A stretch of DNA of 64,000 nucleotides from Cognatundibacterium rivi (GCF_018139565.1 NZ_JAGSPK010000001.1:62001-126000), one strand, 5' to 3'. Shown: positions 22,880 to 32,034, counted from the first letter of the stretch. The notes: a model not told the origin generated them from the letters alone. Translations and numbers: made by a program.

Positions 22880-23338
22880 TTATTTGATCGGCAAACAGCT
22901 GGTATTTTTTACTTCTTCCATCACGGCGTAGGTATGCGTTTCACGTACACCATTTAATTGCAGCAAGGATTTACCGAGAAAGTCGCGGTAGGCGTTCATG
23001 TCTTTTACGCGGGCTTTGACCAGATAATCAAAACCACCGGCAACCATGTGACATTCCAGTACTTCGGGAATTGCCTGCACGCCGCGGCGGAACGCATCAA
23101 ATACATCGGGAGTGGTTCTGTCGAGCACAACTTCGATGAACACCAGCAAAGCCACATCCAGCAGATGCGGATTGAGTTGTGCTGTGTAACCAAGAATGTA
23201 GCCGGACTCCTGCAATTTACGCACGCGTTCGAGGCAGGCAGCCGGGGATAGGTTAACCCGCGTCGCCAGTTCTACATTACTGATACGGCCATCGTTTTGT
23301 AATTCGGCCAGAATTCTTTTACTGATTTTGTCTAGCAT
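22880..23338 (-). CDS. Lrp/AsnC family regulator, probable regulator of putA
   Basis: 152 residues: N-terminal HTH ('LDKISKRILAELQNDGRIS', 'NVELATRVNLSPAACLERVR') and C-terminal RAM ligand-binding domain ('VLECHMVAGGFDYLVKARV', 'LNGVRETHTYAVMEEVK'). It is divergent from putA across 151 bp. In proteobacteria whose PutA lacks its own DNA-binding domain, an Lrp-type regulator (PutR/BkdR-like) next to putA senses proline and activates it, and that fits here. The family forms octamers or other oligomers in the cytoplasm. Confidence 0.9.
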   Translation of the reverse strand: MLDKISKRILAELQNDGRISNVELATRVNLSPAACLERVRKLQESGYILGYTAQLNPHLLDVALLVFIEVVLDRTTPDVFDAFRRGVQAIPEVLECHMVAGGFDYLVKARVKDMNAYRDFLGKSLLQLNGVRETHTYAVMEEVKNTSCLPIK

Positions 23339-23372
23339 AAGAAGTCAAAAATTGATCAGAGTGGTGATTAAT

Positions 23373-23388
23373 AATATTCGGGAATATT
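23373..23388. promoter_or_regulatory. Palindrome in the lrp-putA divergent region
   Basis: AATATTC-GG-GAATATT lies 35 bp upstream of the Lrp-type gene and about 100 bp upstream of putA. The AT-rich dyad is a plausible site for the Lrp-family protein. Confidence 0.5.
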
Positions 23389-23489
23389 TTCTCACAAAAA
23401 AGAAAATTTCGATATGAGTTCTATTTTCCAGAATTAATCATTGGGCAGCGTCGATACAATGAAATCATATTTGTTTTTATTATTTCTAT

Positions 23490-26400
23490 ATGACTGCGAC
23501 CTCTGTGACTACATCTACACCCCCGTTTGCGGCACTGCATGCCGAGCTGTTAGTGAATATCAGCCCACTCAGAAATGCAATTACCAAGGCTTACCGTCGC
23601 AATGAAAGCGAGGCTGTGCAGTATCTGCTGTCACAAGTTAATTCTTACCCCTCGTTACAAAATAATGTTGCAGAACTTGCGCAAAAATTAGTCAGCTCGG
23701 TACGCCAGCAACGTACTCGTGCTTCCGGTGTCGATGCGCTGATGCATGAATTTTCTTTGTCTTCCGAAGAAGGTGTCGCACTGATGTGTCTGGCCGAAGC
23801 GCTGCTGCGCATTCCTGACCATCAAACCGCAGATCGCCTGATTGCAGACAAAATCAGCAAAGGCGACTGGGCAAAACATCTGGGCGAATCGCCGTCGATG
23901 TTCGTCAATGCAGCAACCTGGGGTTTGCTGGTCACAGGCAAGCTGGTAGCAACTAATAGCGAACAAGGCCTGGGTGCGGCGTTGACGCGTCTGATTGCCA
24001 AAGGCGGCGAACCTTTGATTCGTAAAGGTGTGGATCTCGCTATGCGCATGCTCGGTAATCAGTTTGTCACCGGGCAAACCATAGAAGAAGCGCTGAAAAA
24101 CAGTCAGGAAAATGAAAAACGCGGTTACCGCTATTCGTACGACATGCTGGGCGAGGCCGCTCTGACCGCCAAAGATGCAGCCTATTATTATCAGTCTTAC
24201 GAAACCGCGATCCACGCGATCGGTAAAGCCTCGAATGGCCGTGGCATTAAAGATGGCCCGGGCATTTCTGTGAAATTATCGGCCTTGCATCCGCGTTACT
24301 CACGCGCACAACGCGAGCGCACGATGACGGAATTATTGCCGCTGCTAAAAAATTTATTGCTGCTGGCAAAGCACTACAACATCGGTCTGAACATCGACGC
24401 GGAAGAAACTGACAGGCTGGAGTTATCGCTCGATCTGATGGAAGCACTGGCGTTCGATCCCGACCTGAAAGGATTTGAAGGCATAGGCTACGTAGTGCAG
24501 GGTTATCAGAAACGCTGCCCGTATGCGATTGATTATCTGATTGATCTGGCGCGCCGCAGCGGCAGCAAATTTATGGTGCGTCTGGTGAAAGGCGCATACT
24601 GGGATGCGGAAATCAAACGTGCGCAAGTCGATGGCATGAGTGATTTTCCGGTCTACACACGTAAGGTCTATACCGATTTATCGTATCTGACCTGTGCGCA
24701 ACACTTGCTGGCCGCGACTGATGTGATTTATCCACAGTTCGCCACACATAACGCGCTGACGCTGGCAACGATTTATACCTGGGCAAAAGAAGCAGGTGTC
24801 ACGGATTATGAATTCCAGTGTCTGCACGGCATGGGCGAAACTTTATACGATCAGGTGGTCGGTAAAGATAAACTGAATAAGCCTTGCCGTATCTATGCGC
24901 CGGTCGGTTCGCATCAGACTTTGCTTGCCTACCTGGTGCGTCGCCTACTGGAAAACGGCGCCAACTCGTCGTTTGTGAATCAGATCGTCGATGAAAGCGT
25001 CTCTATCGACACACTGATCGCGGATCCGATTGCGATTGCGCGCGAACTCGGTGGTAAACCGCATGCCGGCATCGCTTTGCCACGCGAATTGTTTGGTCAT
25101 GAACGTCAGAATTCTGCCGGTCTGGATTTTTCGAATGAAAGCACACTGCAGGAATTATCGGCACAGTTCACCGCCGCTGCTAATCAATTCATCGTTGCCA
25201 CGCCATTATTGGCGAATGATAGCAGCGCCAGCGAACAGCGCGATGTACGCAACCCGGCCTGTCTGTCCGACATTGTGGGCGCAGTGATTGAAGCCAATAC
25301 GCAAGACGTGCAACAAGCCTTGTACACGGCCGAACACTACGCACTGGAATGGCAAACGACTGCCCCATCAGTACGTGCGGCATGCCTGAAAAAAGCGGCT
25401 GATTTACTGGAAGCAAACACAGCAGAATTCATGGCACTGGCCATACGCGAAGCGGGGAAATCGCTGCCGAATGCGATTGCAGAGGTCCGTGAAGCGGTCG
25501 ACTTTTTACGTTATTACGCAGCACAGGTTGAATCACACGCCGATACCAAAGCACTCGGTCCGGTAGTTTGTATCAGCCCGTGGAATTTCCCGCTGGCGAT
25601 TTTTATCGGCGAAGTCAGCGCAGCGCTGGCGGCAGGTAATGTGGTGTTGGCGAAGCCAGCAGAACAAACGCCTTTGATTGCTTATCGCGCGATACAGCTG
25701 TTACATGAAGCGGGCATTCCGCGTGCTGCTTTACAGTTTTTGCCCGGAACCGGCGAAGTCGTCGGTGCGCAACTGGTGGCAGATGCGCGCGTCAAAGGTG
25801 TGATTTTTACTGGCTCGACTGAAGTTGCGCAGATCATTAACCGCACCCTCAGCAAACGTGCGGTTGCAGAAGGTATCGATATACCGCTGATCGCCGAAAC
25901 CGGCGGGCAAAATGCAATGATCGTCGATAGCAGCGCCCTGCCCGAACAAGTCGTCAACGATGTCTTGACCTCTGCGTTTGACAGCGCAGGTCAGCGTTGT
26001 TCTGCACTGCGTATTTTGTGTCTGCAGGAAGATATCGCTGACAAAACGAGAGAAATGCTGCACGGTGCGATGCAGGAATTGCGTATCGGTCAGACCGATA
26101 GGCTGGTAACGGATATCGGCCCGGTGATTGATGCAGAAGCACAAAACAATTTACAACGGCACATCAACGCGATGCGCGACCTGGGTAAATCGGTATTCAG
26201 CCTGCCCTTGCCGGAAAGCTGCCAGCAAGGCACCTTTATTGCACCGACCGTCATCGAAATCAGCAATCTGGCCGAACTGCAAAAAGAGGTATTCGGTCCG
26301 GTACTGCATATTTTGCGCTTCCGCCGCGACCAGTTGCCTGAACTGATTGATCAGATTAACGGCACAGGCTTTGGCCTGACGCTGGGCGTGCATTCACGAA

Positions 26401-27149
26401 TCGATGAAACGATCAATTTCATCACCAGCCGCGCGCATGTTGGCAATATTTATGTGAATCGTAATATCGTCGGTGCGGTCGTCGGTGTGCAACCGTTTGG
26501 TGGTGAAGGTAAATCTGGCACTGGCCCGAAAGCGGGCGGTCCGTTGTATCTGAAACGTCTGCAACGCACACCGGATATCAGCCTTGGCGGTCACACTGTT
26601 TATGAGCGACAAGAACCGGCTGCGCTGAGCACCTTACTCGTGTGGGCAAAAAACCAGCACATGCAGGAACTGGGCAATCTTGGTGAACAATACAGCCACC
26701 AGACGCCGTATAAGATCACGCAGGTGCTGCCTGGTCCGACAGGCGAACGCAATACTTTATCGTTTGTACCGCGTGGCCGTATCTATTGCGCGGCCAGCAG
26801 CCTGCCGTGCCTGTTGAATCAGCTTGCAGCGACACTGGCAACCGGTAACACTGCGGTGCTGCCACAACAGGCATTGATGCTGTTGCCAGCCAGTTTTCCG
26901 GCTGAACTGCGGCAGCAAATCATCAGTGCTGAGGTGCAGGATTGCGGTGCGCAGATCGCATTGGTCGAAAGCAGCTTGCTGAATATTTACAAACCGGTGT
27001 TTGCGGCGCTTGATGGGGCGATTGCATCCGTGATCGAAACTACGCATGCGACTGAGATTCCACTCTGGCGTCTGGTCACAGAACGGGCTTTATGCGTCAA
27101 CACGACAGCTGCGGGCGGCAATGCCAGCCTGATGGCGATGGCAAGCTGA
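23490..27149 (+). CDS. putA: Bifunctional proline dehydrogenase / P5C dehydrogenase
   Basis: A 1219-residue enzyme that oxidises proline to glutamate in two channelled steps (FAD-dependent proline dehydrogenase, then NAD-dependent glutamate-semialdehyde dehydrogenase), at the inner membrane face. The first domain (about 80-500) has 'NIDAEETDRLELSLDL', 'VRLVKGAYWDAEIKRAQ' and 'YAPVGSHQTLLAYLVRRLLE'. The aldehyde dehydrogenase domain (about 530-1040) has 'CISPWNFPLAIF', 'AETGGQNAMIVD' and the nucleophile Cys837 in 'SAGQRCSAL'. The C-terminal 170 residues are the pseudo-ALDH tail of long PutAs. The N-terminal ribbon-helix-helix repressor domain of E. coli PutA is absent, so it does not self-regulate. 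No clear ribosome-binding site precedes the ATG. Confidence 0.96.
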   Translation: MTATSVTTSTPPFAALHAELLVNISPLRNAITKAYRRNESEAVQYLLSQVNSYPSLQNNVAELAQKLVSSVRQQRTRASGVDALMHEFSLSSEEGVALMCLAEALLRIPDHQTADRLIADKISKGDWAKHLGESPSMFVNAATWGLLVTGKLVATNSEQGLGAALTRLIAKGGEPLIRKGVDLAMRMLGNQFVTGQTIEEALKNSQENEKRGYRYSYDMLGEAALTAKDAAYYYQSYETAIHAIGKASNGRGIKDGPGISVKLSALHPRYSRAQRERTMTELLPLLKNLLLLAKHYNIGLNIDAEETDRLELSLDLMEALAFDPDLKGFEGIGYVVQGYQKRCPYAIDYLIDLARRSGSKFMVRLVKGAYWDAEIKRAQVDGMSDFPVYTRKVYTDLSYLTCAQHLLAATDVIYPQFATHNALTLATIYTWAKEAGVTDYEFQCLHGMGETLYDQVVGKDKLNKPCRIYAPVGSHQTLLAYLVRRLLENGANSSFVNQIVDESVSIDTLIADPIAIARELGGKPHAGIALPRELFGHERQNSAGLDFSNESTLQELSAQFTAAANQFIVATPLLANDSSASEQRDVRNPACLSDIVGAVIEANTQDVQQALYTAEHYALEWQTTAPSVRAACLKKAADLLEANTAEFMALAIREAGKSLPNAIAEVREAVDFLRYYAAQVESHADTKALGPVVCISPWNFPLAIFIGEVSAALAAGNVVLAKPAEQTPLIAYRAIQLLHEAGIPRAALQFLPGTGEVVGAQLVADARVKGVIFTGSTEVAQIINRTLSKRAVAEGIDIPLIAETGGQNAMIVDSSALPEQVVNDVLTSAFDSAGQRCSALRILCLQEDIADKTREMLHGAMQELRIGQTDRLVTDIGPVIDAEAQNNLQRHINAMRDLGKSVFSLPLPESCQQGTFIAPTVIEISNLAELQKEVFGPVLHILRFRRDQLPELIDQINGTGFGLTLGVHSRIDETINFITSRAHVGNIYVNRNIVGAVVGVQPFGGEGKSGTGPKAGGPLYLKRLQRTPDISLGGHTVYERQEPAALSTLLVWAKNQHMQELGNLGEQYSHQTPYKITQVLPGPTGERNTLSFVPRGRIYCAASSLPCLLNQLAATLATGNTAVLPQQALMLLPASFPAELRQQIISAEVQDCGAQIALVESSLLNIYKPVFAALDGAIASVIETTHATEIPLWRLVTERALCVNTTAAGGNASLMAMAS

Positions 27150-27170
27150 TTACGGCCTGTTCATATGTAA

Positions 27171-27200
27171 AAAAGCCCGCTGATGTGCGGGCTTTTTTTT
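27171..27200 (+). terminator. Rho-independent terminator of putA
   Basis: AAAAGCCCGC (27171-27180), loop TGATGT, GCGGGCTTTT (27187-27196) and a T-run, 22 bp after the putA stop. Confidence 0.93.
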
Positions 27201-27319
27201 CGCTGCATTTGTTCAGAATGTTGTGCAGTGCTTTGATCTTTACTTTGCTTTCTACTTCTCTGCTTTTTCTCTGCTTTGCAAATACGTCGCCTGAGCCGTT
27301 TTTAGCGCCGCTGGCAGCC

Positions 27320-27790
27320 TCAGGACAAGCGATAGCGTCCACGTACCAGAAACTGTCCAAATCCCTGGCTAAGCCAGAATGCAGATGCCTGTGCATCTTT
27401 GCTGAGCCAGTTGACTTCGATACTGCCAAGTTTCTGCGTTTCTGCATACGATCTGGCCGCAGCAATCAGTTTTGCGCCCAGTCCGCGCCGCCGCTGTTGC
27501 GGATGCACATCCAGATCCAGCAGGTATAAATACGGTGTTTGCTTAAATTCTGGTTCGGGGATCGCGATTTTTGCGGTCAGATAGGCCAGTAAGTTTGCTG
27601 TGCTGGCATCGAAAATCCCCCAGCCTACACAAGCTTCAGAGGCCAGATCGGCCCCAATGATCGTCACGTAGGCTTGTTGCGACACTTGCGGTAAATAAGC
27701 GGCTTCTGTTTTTCCACTTTCAACCGCGCCCATCAGCCAGAGACCGGCAATATGTAGCGCGTCGGCGGCATCAAGTGGTCGTAAATACAT
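27320..27790 (-). CDS. GNAT family N-acetyltransferase
   Basis: A 156-residue acetyl-CoA-dependent acetyltransferase. The GNAT core is clear: 'YLYLLDLDVHPQQRRRGLG' (motif A with the Q/R-x-x-G-x-G/A pyrophosphate loop, about residue 95), 'KLIAAARSYAETQKLGSIE', and 'WLSKDAQASAFWLSQGFGQ' (motif B) followed by 'RGRYRLS'. Substrate unknown. The gene is alone; repeat R5 lies 64-130 bp upstream of its start. Confidence 0.88.
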   Translation of the reverse strand: MYLRPLDAADALHIAGLWLMGAVESGKTEAAYLPQVSQQAYVTIIGADLASEACVGWGIFDASTANLLAYLTAKIAIPEPEFKQTPYLYLLDLDVHPQQRRRGLGAKLIAAARSYAETQKLGSIEVNWLSKDAQASAFWLSQGFGQFLVRGRYRLS

Positions 27791-27854
27791 AAATTCTCAG
27801 AAAAATAAACCTATGCAACCGTTCAGAAGCAGTGCTCAGCAGGTAAAAAATACT

Positions 27855-27920
27855 GGGGGGAGTATATTTTAAAGCCCAGTATTGACGCTGAGATTAGGGC
27901 TGAAATCAATGATACTCCCC
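27855..27920 (-). repeat. Rearranged copy of the dispersed repeat, R5
   Basis: On the minus strand the core (TAATCTCAGCGTCAAT, then CTGGGCTTTAAAATATAC) is nearly identical to R1, but both G/C-rich ends are turned around: it begins GGGGAGTATC and ends ATACTCCCCCC. Its plus-strand left end extends to a perfect ATACT-GGGGGG-AGTAT (27850-27865). The element is 66 bp, shorter than R1-R4, and lies upstream of the GNAT gene. Confidence 0.75.
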
Positions 27921-28060
27921 TGAAATGCATAAAAAAATGAAATAAATCAGGTGTTTTTTTTGACGAAGATTTTCGCCGATATCAGCAGAAAAAAAACGAA
28001 TCAATAAAACAAAGTTAGCTATATTTAAATAGAATTAAACAAATTTTAAACAAAGATAAA

Positions 28061-28588
28061 TCATTTTGATGATTTTTTCTTTTTGTCGATATTCGCAAAT
28101 TCTTCGTTTAATTCTTTTTGAGCCTGTTTCACTTTTTCAGCCATCGGCTTTAATTTCGCCTGCATTTGCGTCATGGTTTGCTGCATGATTGCCGGAATTT
28201 TTTGCACATAGGCTTTGCCGGCAGGCGATTTATAAAATGCGGTAATACCGTCAACGTCTTCCTGTGTCAGCGAATTGGCATAGATGCTGATCAGCATCGG
28301 TTCCATTTTTTCCCAGGACAGTTCTTCTTTTTGAATGACAATCATTTTTTCGCGGAATTTATCCAGCGCTTTTTGCTTTTCTTCATCGATTTTCGTACTG
28401 CTGGCAGCGTCTCGCATGATGCCGGCAGTCATATTGTCAATTTGTGATTGAACCGATTGCAGTAATTCCTTGCTTTGCGTTGCCTGCAATAACTCTTTGA
28501 TCGACGCATCGGTCGGTGCAGCAGCGTGCGCTGTTGCGACAAAAAGACTGAACGACAGGCTAAGCGACAAGGTATGCCAAAGTTTCAT
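28061..28588 (-). CDS. DUF2059 periplasmic protein
   Basis: 175 residues with a Sec signal peptide (cleavage near ATAHAAAP, residue 22) and the DUF2059 core: 'SIKELLQATQSKELLQSV' near the N-terminus and 'MLISIYANSLTQEDVDGITA' followed by 'FYKSPAGKAYVQKIPAIM', the 'F-Y-x-S-P-x-G' motif being diagnostic. The C-terminal 40 residues are a Lys/Glu-rich helix ending in a poly-Lys tail. Function unknown; predicted periplasmic. It borders the DnaA-box-rich region. Confidence 0.88.
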   Translation of the reverse strand: MKLWHTLSLSLSFSLFVATAHAAAPTDASIKELLQATQSKELLQSVQSQIDNMTAGIMRDAASSTKIDEEKQKALDKFREKMIVIQKEELSWEKMEPMLISIYANSLTQEDVDGITAFYKSPAGKAYVQKIPAIMQQTMTQMQAKLKPMAEKVKQAQKELNEEFANIDKKKKSSK

Positions 28589-28696
28589 GAATATCCCCAG
28601 AAAAAAAACGAAGCACCTGCAGGAATGCGGTGCTGGATTTCTAAGTAACGGATTCTAAAGGAAATTTTTGCTTGTGGGGGTTTCGGTTTTTTTGCC

Positions 28697-29449
28697 TGTG
28701 GATACCTTTAAAGATAATAACTTTGTATATAAATAGTAGTAGTTGTTAACGCTCTTCATCGGCTGTGGATAAGTCAGTAAACGTCCACAGAATCAATTGT
28801 TTAAGCAATTGATAAGGCGGTGCAAAAAGTCTGTATATCCACAGGACAAAATTGGGATAGAAAAGTATCCGGTCTGCATTTACTTGTTTACGCACAATGT
28901 ATGCAGTGGATATCAGTGCGCTTATCCACAAAAATATTTTCAAAAATCGTGGCTTTTCTGTCTTTTTGCGCCTGTTTTGATAAAAAAATGGTTAGCAAGA
29001 ATCGTGTTTTACATTGGCATACGGTTTTTGTGGGCAAAAGAACTGACTTTTCAACATGCGCTTATTCATTTTTGCGACGTACAAAAAAAATCAGCTGTTC
29101 TTTCAACATGGATGGCTGTTTTTTTAAGTCATTTGGAAACAGGATCAGATTTATAAAATTTTTATATTTAAATCTGTTTGTGGTTTGCGATGAGCTGGAA
29201 TTTTGAAAAAGATTCAAAACCGGTTTACTTATATAACTTAGTTTATATATACATAGTAGTGATAGTTAACGACGCGATATTTTGTGGATAAGTCCTTATT
29301 TATTCACATAAACAAAGACTTAGTGGCTGTATATCTGTTCTGATAAGCCTTGTATCGTTTGATGATAGTTTTGGGATAAATAAAAACCTGGGGAAAAGTC
29401 TGACGGTTTTCCCCAAACGATACTGTGGATATGCATAGCCTTATCCACA
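28697..29449. other. DnaA-box cluster in AT-rich DNA, candidate replication origin
   Basis: The 1.02-kb gap 28589-29610 has no gene. It holds four perfect DnaA boxes (TTATCCACA or its complement): 28764-28772, 28922-28930, 29283-29291 and 29441-29449, and four with one mismatch: 28697-28705, 28835-28843, 29300-29308 and 29424-29432. Two AT-rich modules repeat: TATATA-x-ATAGTAGT, then GTTAACG, then about 20 bp, then TGTGGATAAGTC (28726-28775 and 29250-29294). This composition is that of a bacterial oriC or of a DnaA-titration locus. dnaA is not in the window, so the origin call stays tentative. Confidence 0.55.
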
Positions 29450-29610
29450 GGGTTTTAACTCTGATTTTGCATTAATTCTGCGTTGATTTTTGCGCTTGTT
29501 GCTGTTTTAGCGGATCTGCATTGAGCTTTATTGCTCGTAATTGTTGTCTTTATTTTTATTCCGGTCTTCAGTAAAACGGCGATGGTGCGTTGTTGATTGA
29601 TGTCGATTGC

Positions 29611-30681
29611 TTATGAAGAACGATAAACACATTGCTGAAACAGCGCAGAGAACCATCGGTTGGCGATTTTCTGATGAGCTTGCAGGTGTTGATCGTAAAT
29701 GGCGGTATATTCAATGGCGCTATGACTGCAGTCGGGAGCGATTTCCAGCTCAGCACTGCAGTGCATGCGCAATTGTTTTTGCTGCGCTTCCCGTACGAAT
29801 AAGTCATGCAGCAGGCGTTCCGGCTTTACTGACAAGGGCAAGTGTTGATCCCACGCCATTAATGGGGCAGTCAGCCAGCCGCTGTCTGTTTGCGTATAGG
29901 TTCCGAGGAGGCCAACCCAGCGTCCTTGCCAACGCAGGCCAGTCAGTTCGACAAAGCCGGTTTCCAGACATAACTCAAAAAATGCGAAACTAAAATCTGT
30001 TTGCAGGTGATGGCTTTGCTTCGCTTTGTGCTGCAGATACAGCGCATACAGTTCAAGCAGATCGCTGTTTGTGAGCTGATCCTGATGAACAACCTCAATG
30101 TCAGGCTCTGACCATACACCGGCCTGCAGACTTTGCTGCGGGTCTGACAGGACAACGCGACGTGTCGCTATCATTTTCCAGCCCTGATTGCGCAGATGCT
30201 GCATCAGTTGCGGGCAAACTTCAGCGCTGAGATGCGGCATCATCAACGGACGCTGCGGATGTGCTGTCTGCAATCGCGTTGTCATTTGCTGGATATCATC
30301 GGCATCCCATGCGGGATACAAATTGGTCGGCAGCAGATAATTGGCAACAACGGCGGCCTGATCCAGTTTGCCGGTGTGCATGAGCGCCGATAGCGGGCCA
30401 TACACCAGGCAGGACAAGGCATCTGCGATGCGGGCGGTGGCTGACGTCGATAGCTTCAGGCGCTGACGATAGGCGCGCAGTAAAGCAGAACGCGGGCTGG
30501 ACGCGGCGCATTCATGCCAATCGCTGTGTTCAAGCAGGCTGACGGGATGGCTATGGCCGCCAAATTCTATGGTCTGGATCTGGCAATGGGCATTACTGAC
30601 CCAATGATTGCCGCCGCGCGAACGTGCGGTCAGCAACCAGAGAGCATCAGCCACCAGACGCGGTGGGATGGAAGTATTCAA
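29611..30681 (-). CDS. Putative GNAT-like acyltransferase next to the BtaA-like gene
   Basis: A protein of about 356 residues without signal peptide. The N-terminal part is unfamiliar ('LVADALWLLTARSRGG'); from about residue 190 it reads like an acyl-CoA N-acyltransferase fold: 'LMMPHLSAEVCPQLMQHLR', 'DLLELYALYLQHKAKQSHH', 'ELTGLRWQGRWVGLLGTYTQ', 'PERLLHDLFVREAQQ'. The frame is open to 30963, but that overlaps the BtaA-like gene; the start given is the TTG at 30679-30681, 14 nt after that gene's stop, with no good ribosome-binding site, so it is uncertain (a GTG at about 30645 is another option). Very likely translated with the BtaA-like gene. Substrate unknown. Confidence 0.6.
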   Translation of the reverse strand: MNTSIPPRLVADALWLLTARSRGGNHWVSNAHCQIQTIEFGGHSHPVSLLEHSDWHECAASSPRSALLRAYRQRLKLSTSATARIADALSCLVYGPLSALMHTGKLDQAAVVANYLLPTNLYPAWDADDIQQMTTRLQTAHPQRPLMMPHLSAEVCPQLMQHLRNQGWKMIATRRVVLSDPQQSLQAGVWSEPDIEVVHQDQLTNSDLLELYALYLQHKAKQSHHLQTDFSFAFFELCLETGFVELTGLRWQGRWVGLLGTYTQTDSGWLTAPLMAWDQHLPLSVKPERLLHDLFVREAQQKQLRMHCSAELEIAPDCSHSAIEYTAIYDQHLQAHQKIANRWFSALFQQCVYRSS

Positions 30682-30694
30682 ATCAGGAAAAGAC

Positions 30695-31909
30695 TCAGTT
30701 TTTTTGATAAAGATGCATGCCGCCGTATATGGCCGAACGGTCAATCGCGTGCAAAGCACGGTTATGTCCGGTATCGGTATGCCATGTGGATAACAATGCT
30801 GTTGGTAATGCCGGTTCCAATGGCGATGACTGTCCAGCGGTACGGAACACGACTCTGGCACCGGGGGCGGCAGTGCGGTTGACTTCTTCCCACAGACTGA
30901 TGAGTTGCGATTGATCCATCCAGTCTTGTGCATCGAGGAAAATATAGGCATCCATCGAAGCACGTGGCTGAGTGCGCAGGAAATCAGTCAGCGTCAGATG
31001 GTGTGCATGCAGGCGGTCGATATTACGGCGCAGGCTGAAAAAATGGGCCTGTTGCAGATACATGGGCAAGGCGGCCTGACGCCGTATGTCATAACGTCGG
31101 CCAAACGCCTGTTGCGCGAAACAATTCTGATCGAGTGGAAAATCGCAGGACAGGTGCCGCATTCTTTCTTTGAATAAGACATGCAAGCCTTCTCCGGCAT
31201 CTTTTTTCAGTGCCGCGAATTGTGAAAGTGGCACACCGAGGCTATACAGCGCCAGGGGTTGTTGCGCCAGCAGTTTAAACAGACTGCTGTCAAATACCGG
31301 GGCAATATAATGGTCAAAGATTTCGCGTTGTTCCTGCATGTTGCGAGCTTCCAGCATTTTGCTCATGTCGCCGCCCAGCAATCTGACAAAGTTGTGGGCA
31401 ACGCTGATGAAGCGGCCAAGCAAACCGTGTTGATATGCCTGATCGGTAAAGTAGTGATAGCGAGGCTTGCCAGTGATCGTGCGGCTTTCCCAGAAGTGAC
31501 TCGCATCTTCGGATAAATGCTGACGGATATGACGTTTATACCGTTTCAGATTATCCGGATGATTCGCGTCTCCGAGATACGCCAGCACGGCATCATAATC
31601 GGGCAGATGTTTGATCGCGGTCTGTTTGATGTTGAGCATCGCCAGGTGCGCGCCATTCAGATCAACGGCATGCACAGCGGCCGGTTCGGCGGATAAATAC
31701 GCCAGCGCATTACAACCGCCGGAAGAAATCGTGACGATGTTGGCACCGGGATGTAATTGCAGCGCCTGCAGATCAGCTTGCGGGTCTTCCCAGATCTGCG
31801 CATGAACCAGGCGGCTGAACCAGTGCGCGAACAGTTTGTCAGCGATGCCTTTCCGACCCTGGGTCGTCGAGTTAAACACCGCGCTGGCGATCAGTGCTTT
31901 GCTGGACAT
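30695..31909 (-). CDS. DUF3419 family protein, BtaA-like aminocarboxypropyltransferase
   Basis: A 404-residue protein of the DUF3419 family, which includes BtaA, the enzyme that moves the 3-amino-3-carboxypropyl group of S-adenosylmethionine onto diacylglycerol in betaine-lipid synthesis. Family features: 'FSRLVHAQIWEDPQADLQAL', 'NIVTISSGGCNALAYL' (SAM-binding loop, about residue 60), 'VDLNGAHLAMLNIK', and in the C-terminal half 'DAYIFLDAQDWMDQSQLISL' and 'PGARVVFRTAG'. No BtaB methyltransferase gene is adjacent; instead a putative acyltransferase follows. It may therefore make a lipid other than the known betaine lipid. Membrane-associated but without membrane helices. Confidence 0.8.
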   Translation of the reverse strand: MSSKALIASAVFNSTTQGRKGIADKLFAHWFSRLVHAQIWEDPQADLQALQLHPGANIVTISSGGCNALAYLSAEPAAVHAVDLNGAHLAMLNIKQTAIKHLPDYDAVLAYLGDANHPDNLKRYKRHIRQHLSEDASHFWESRTITGKPRYHYFTDQAYQHGLLGRFISVAHNFVRLLGGDMSKMLEARNMQEQREIFDHYIAPVFDSSLFKLLAQQPLALYSLGVPLSQFAALKKDAGEGLHVLFKERMRHLSCDFPLDQNCFAQQAFGRRYDIRRQAALPMYLQQAHFFSLRRNIDRLHAHHLTLTDFLRTQPRASMDAYIFLDAQDWMDQSQLISLWEEVNRTAAPGARVVFRTAGQSSPLEPALPTALLSTWHTDTGHNRALHAIDRSAIYGGMHLYQKN

Positions 31910-32034
31910 ATTGTTCTCCGATTATCGTTATGGATAAAGGAGACTGTAGGCTGGGCAGGTGACAGGCTGGTGACAAGCAGATGAAGTTTTGGTGAAAAAC
32001 GAACAGCGATAGCGGCGTTTCACCAACGGTGAGC

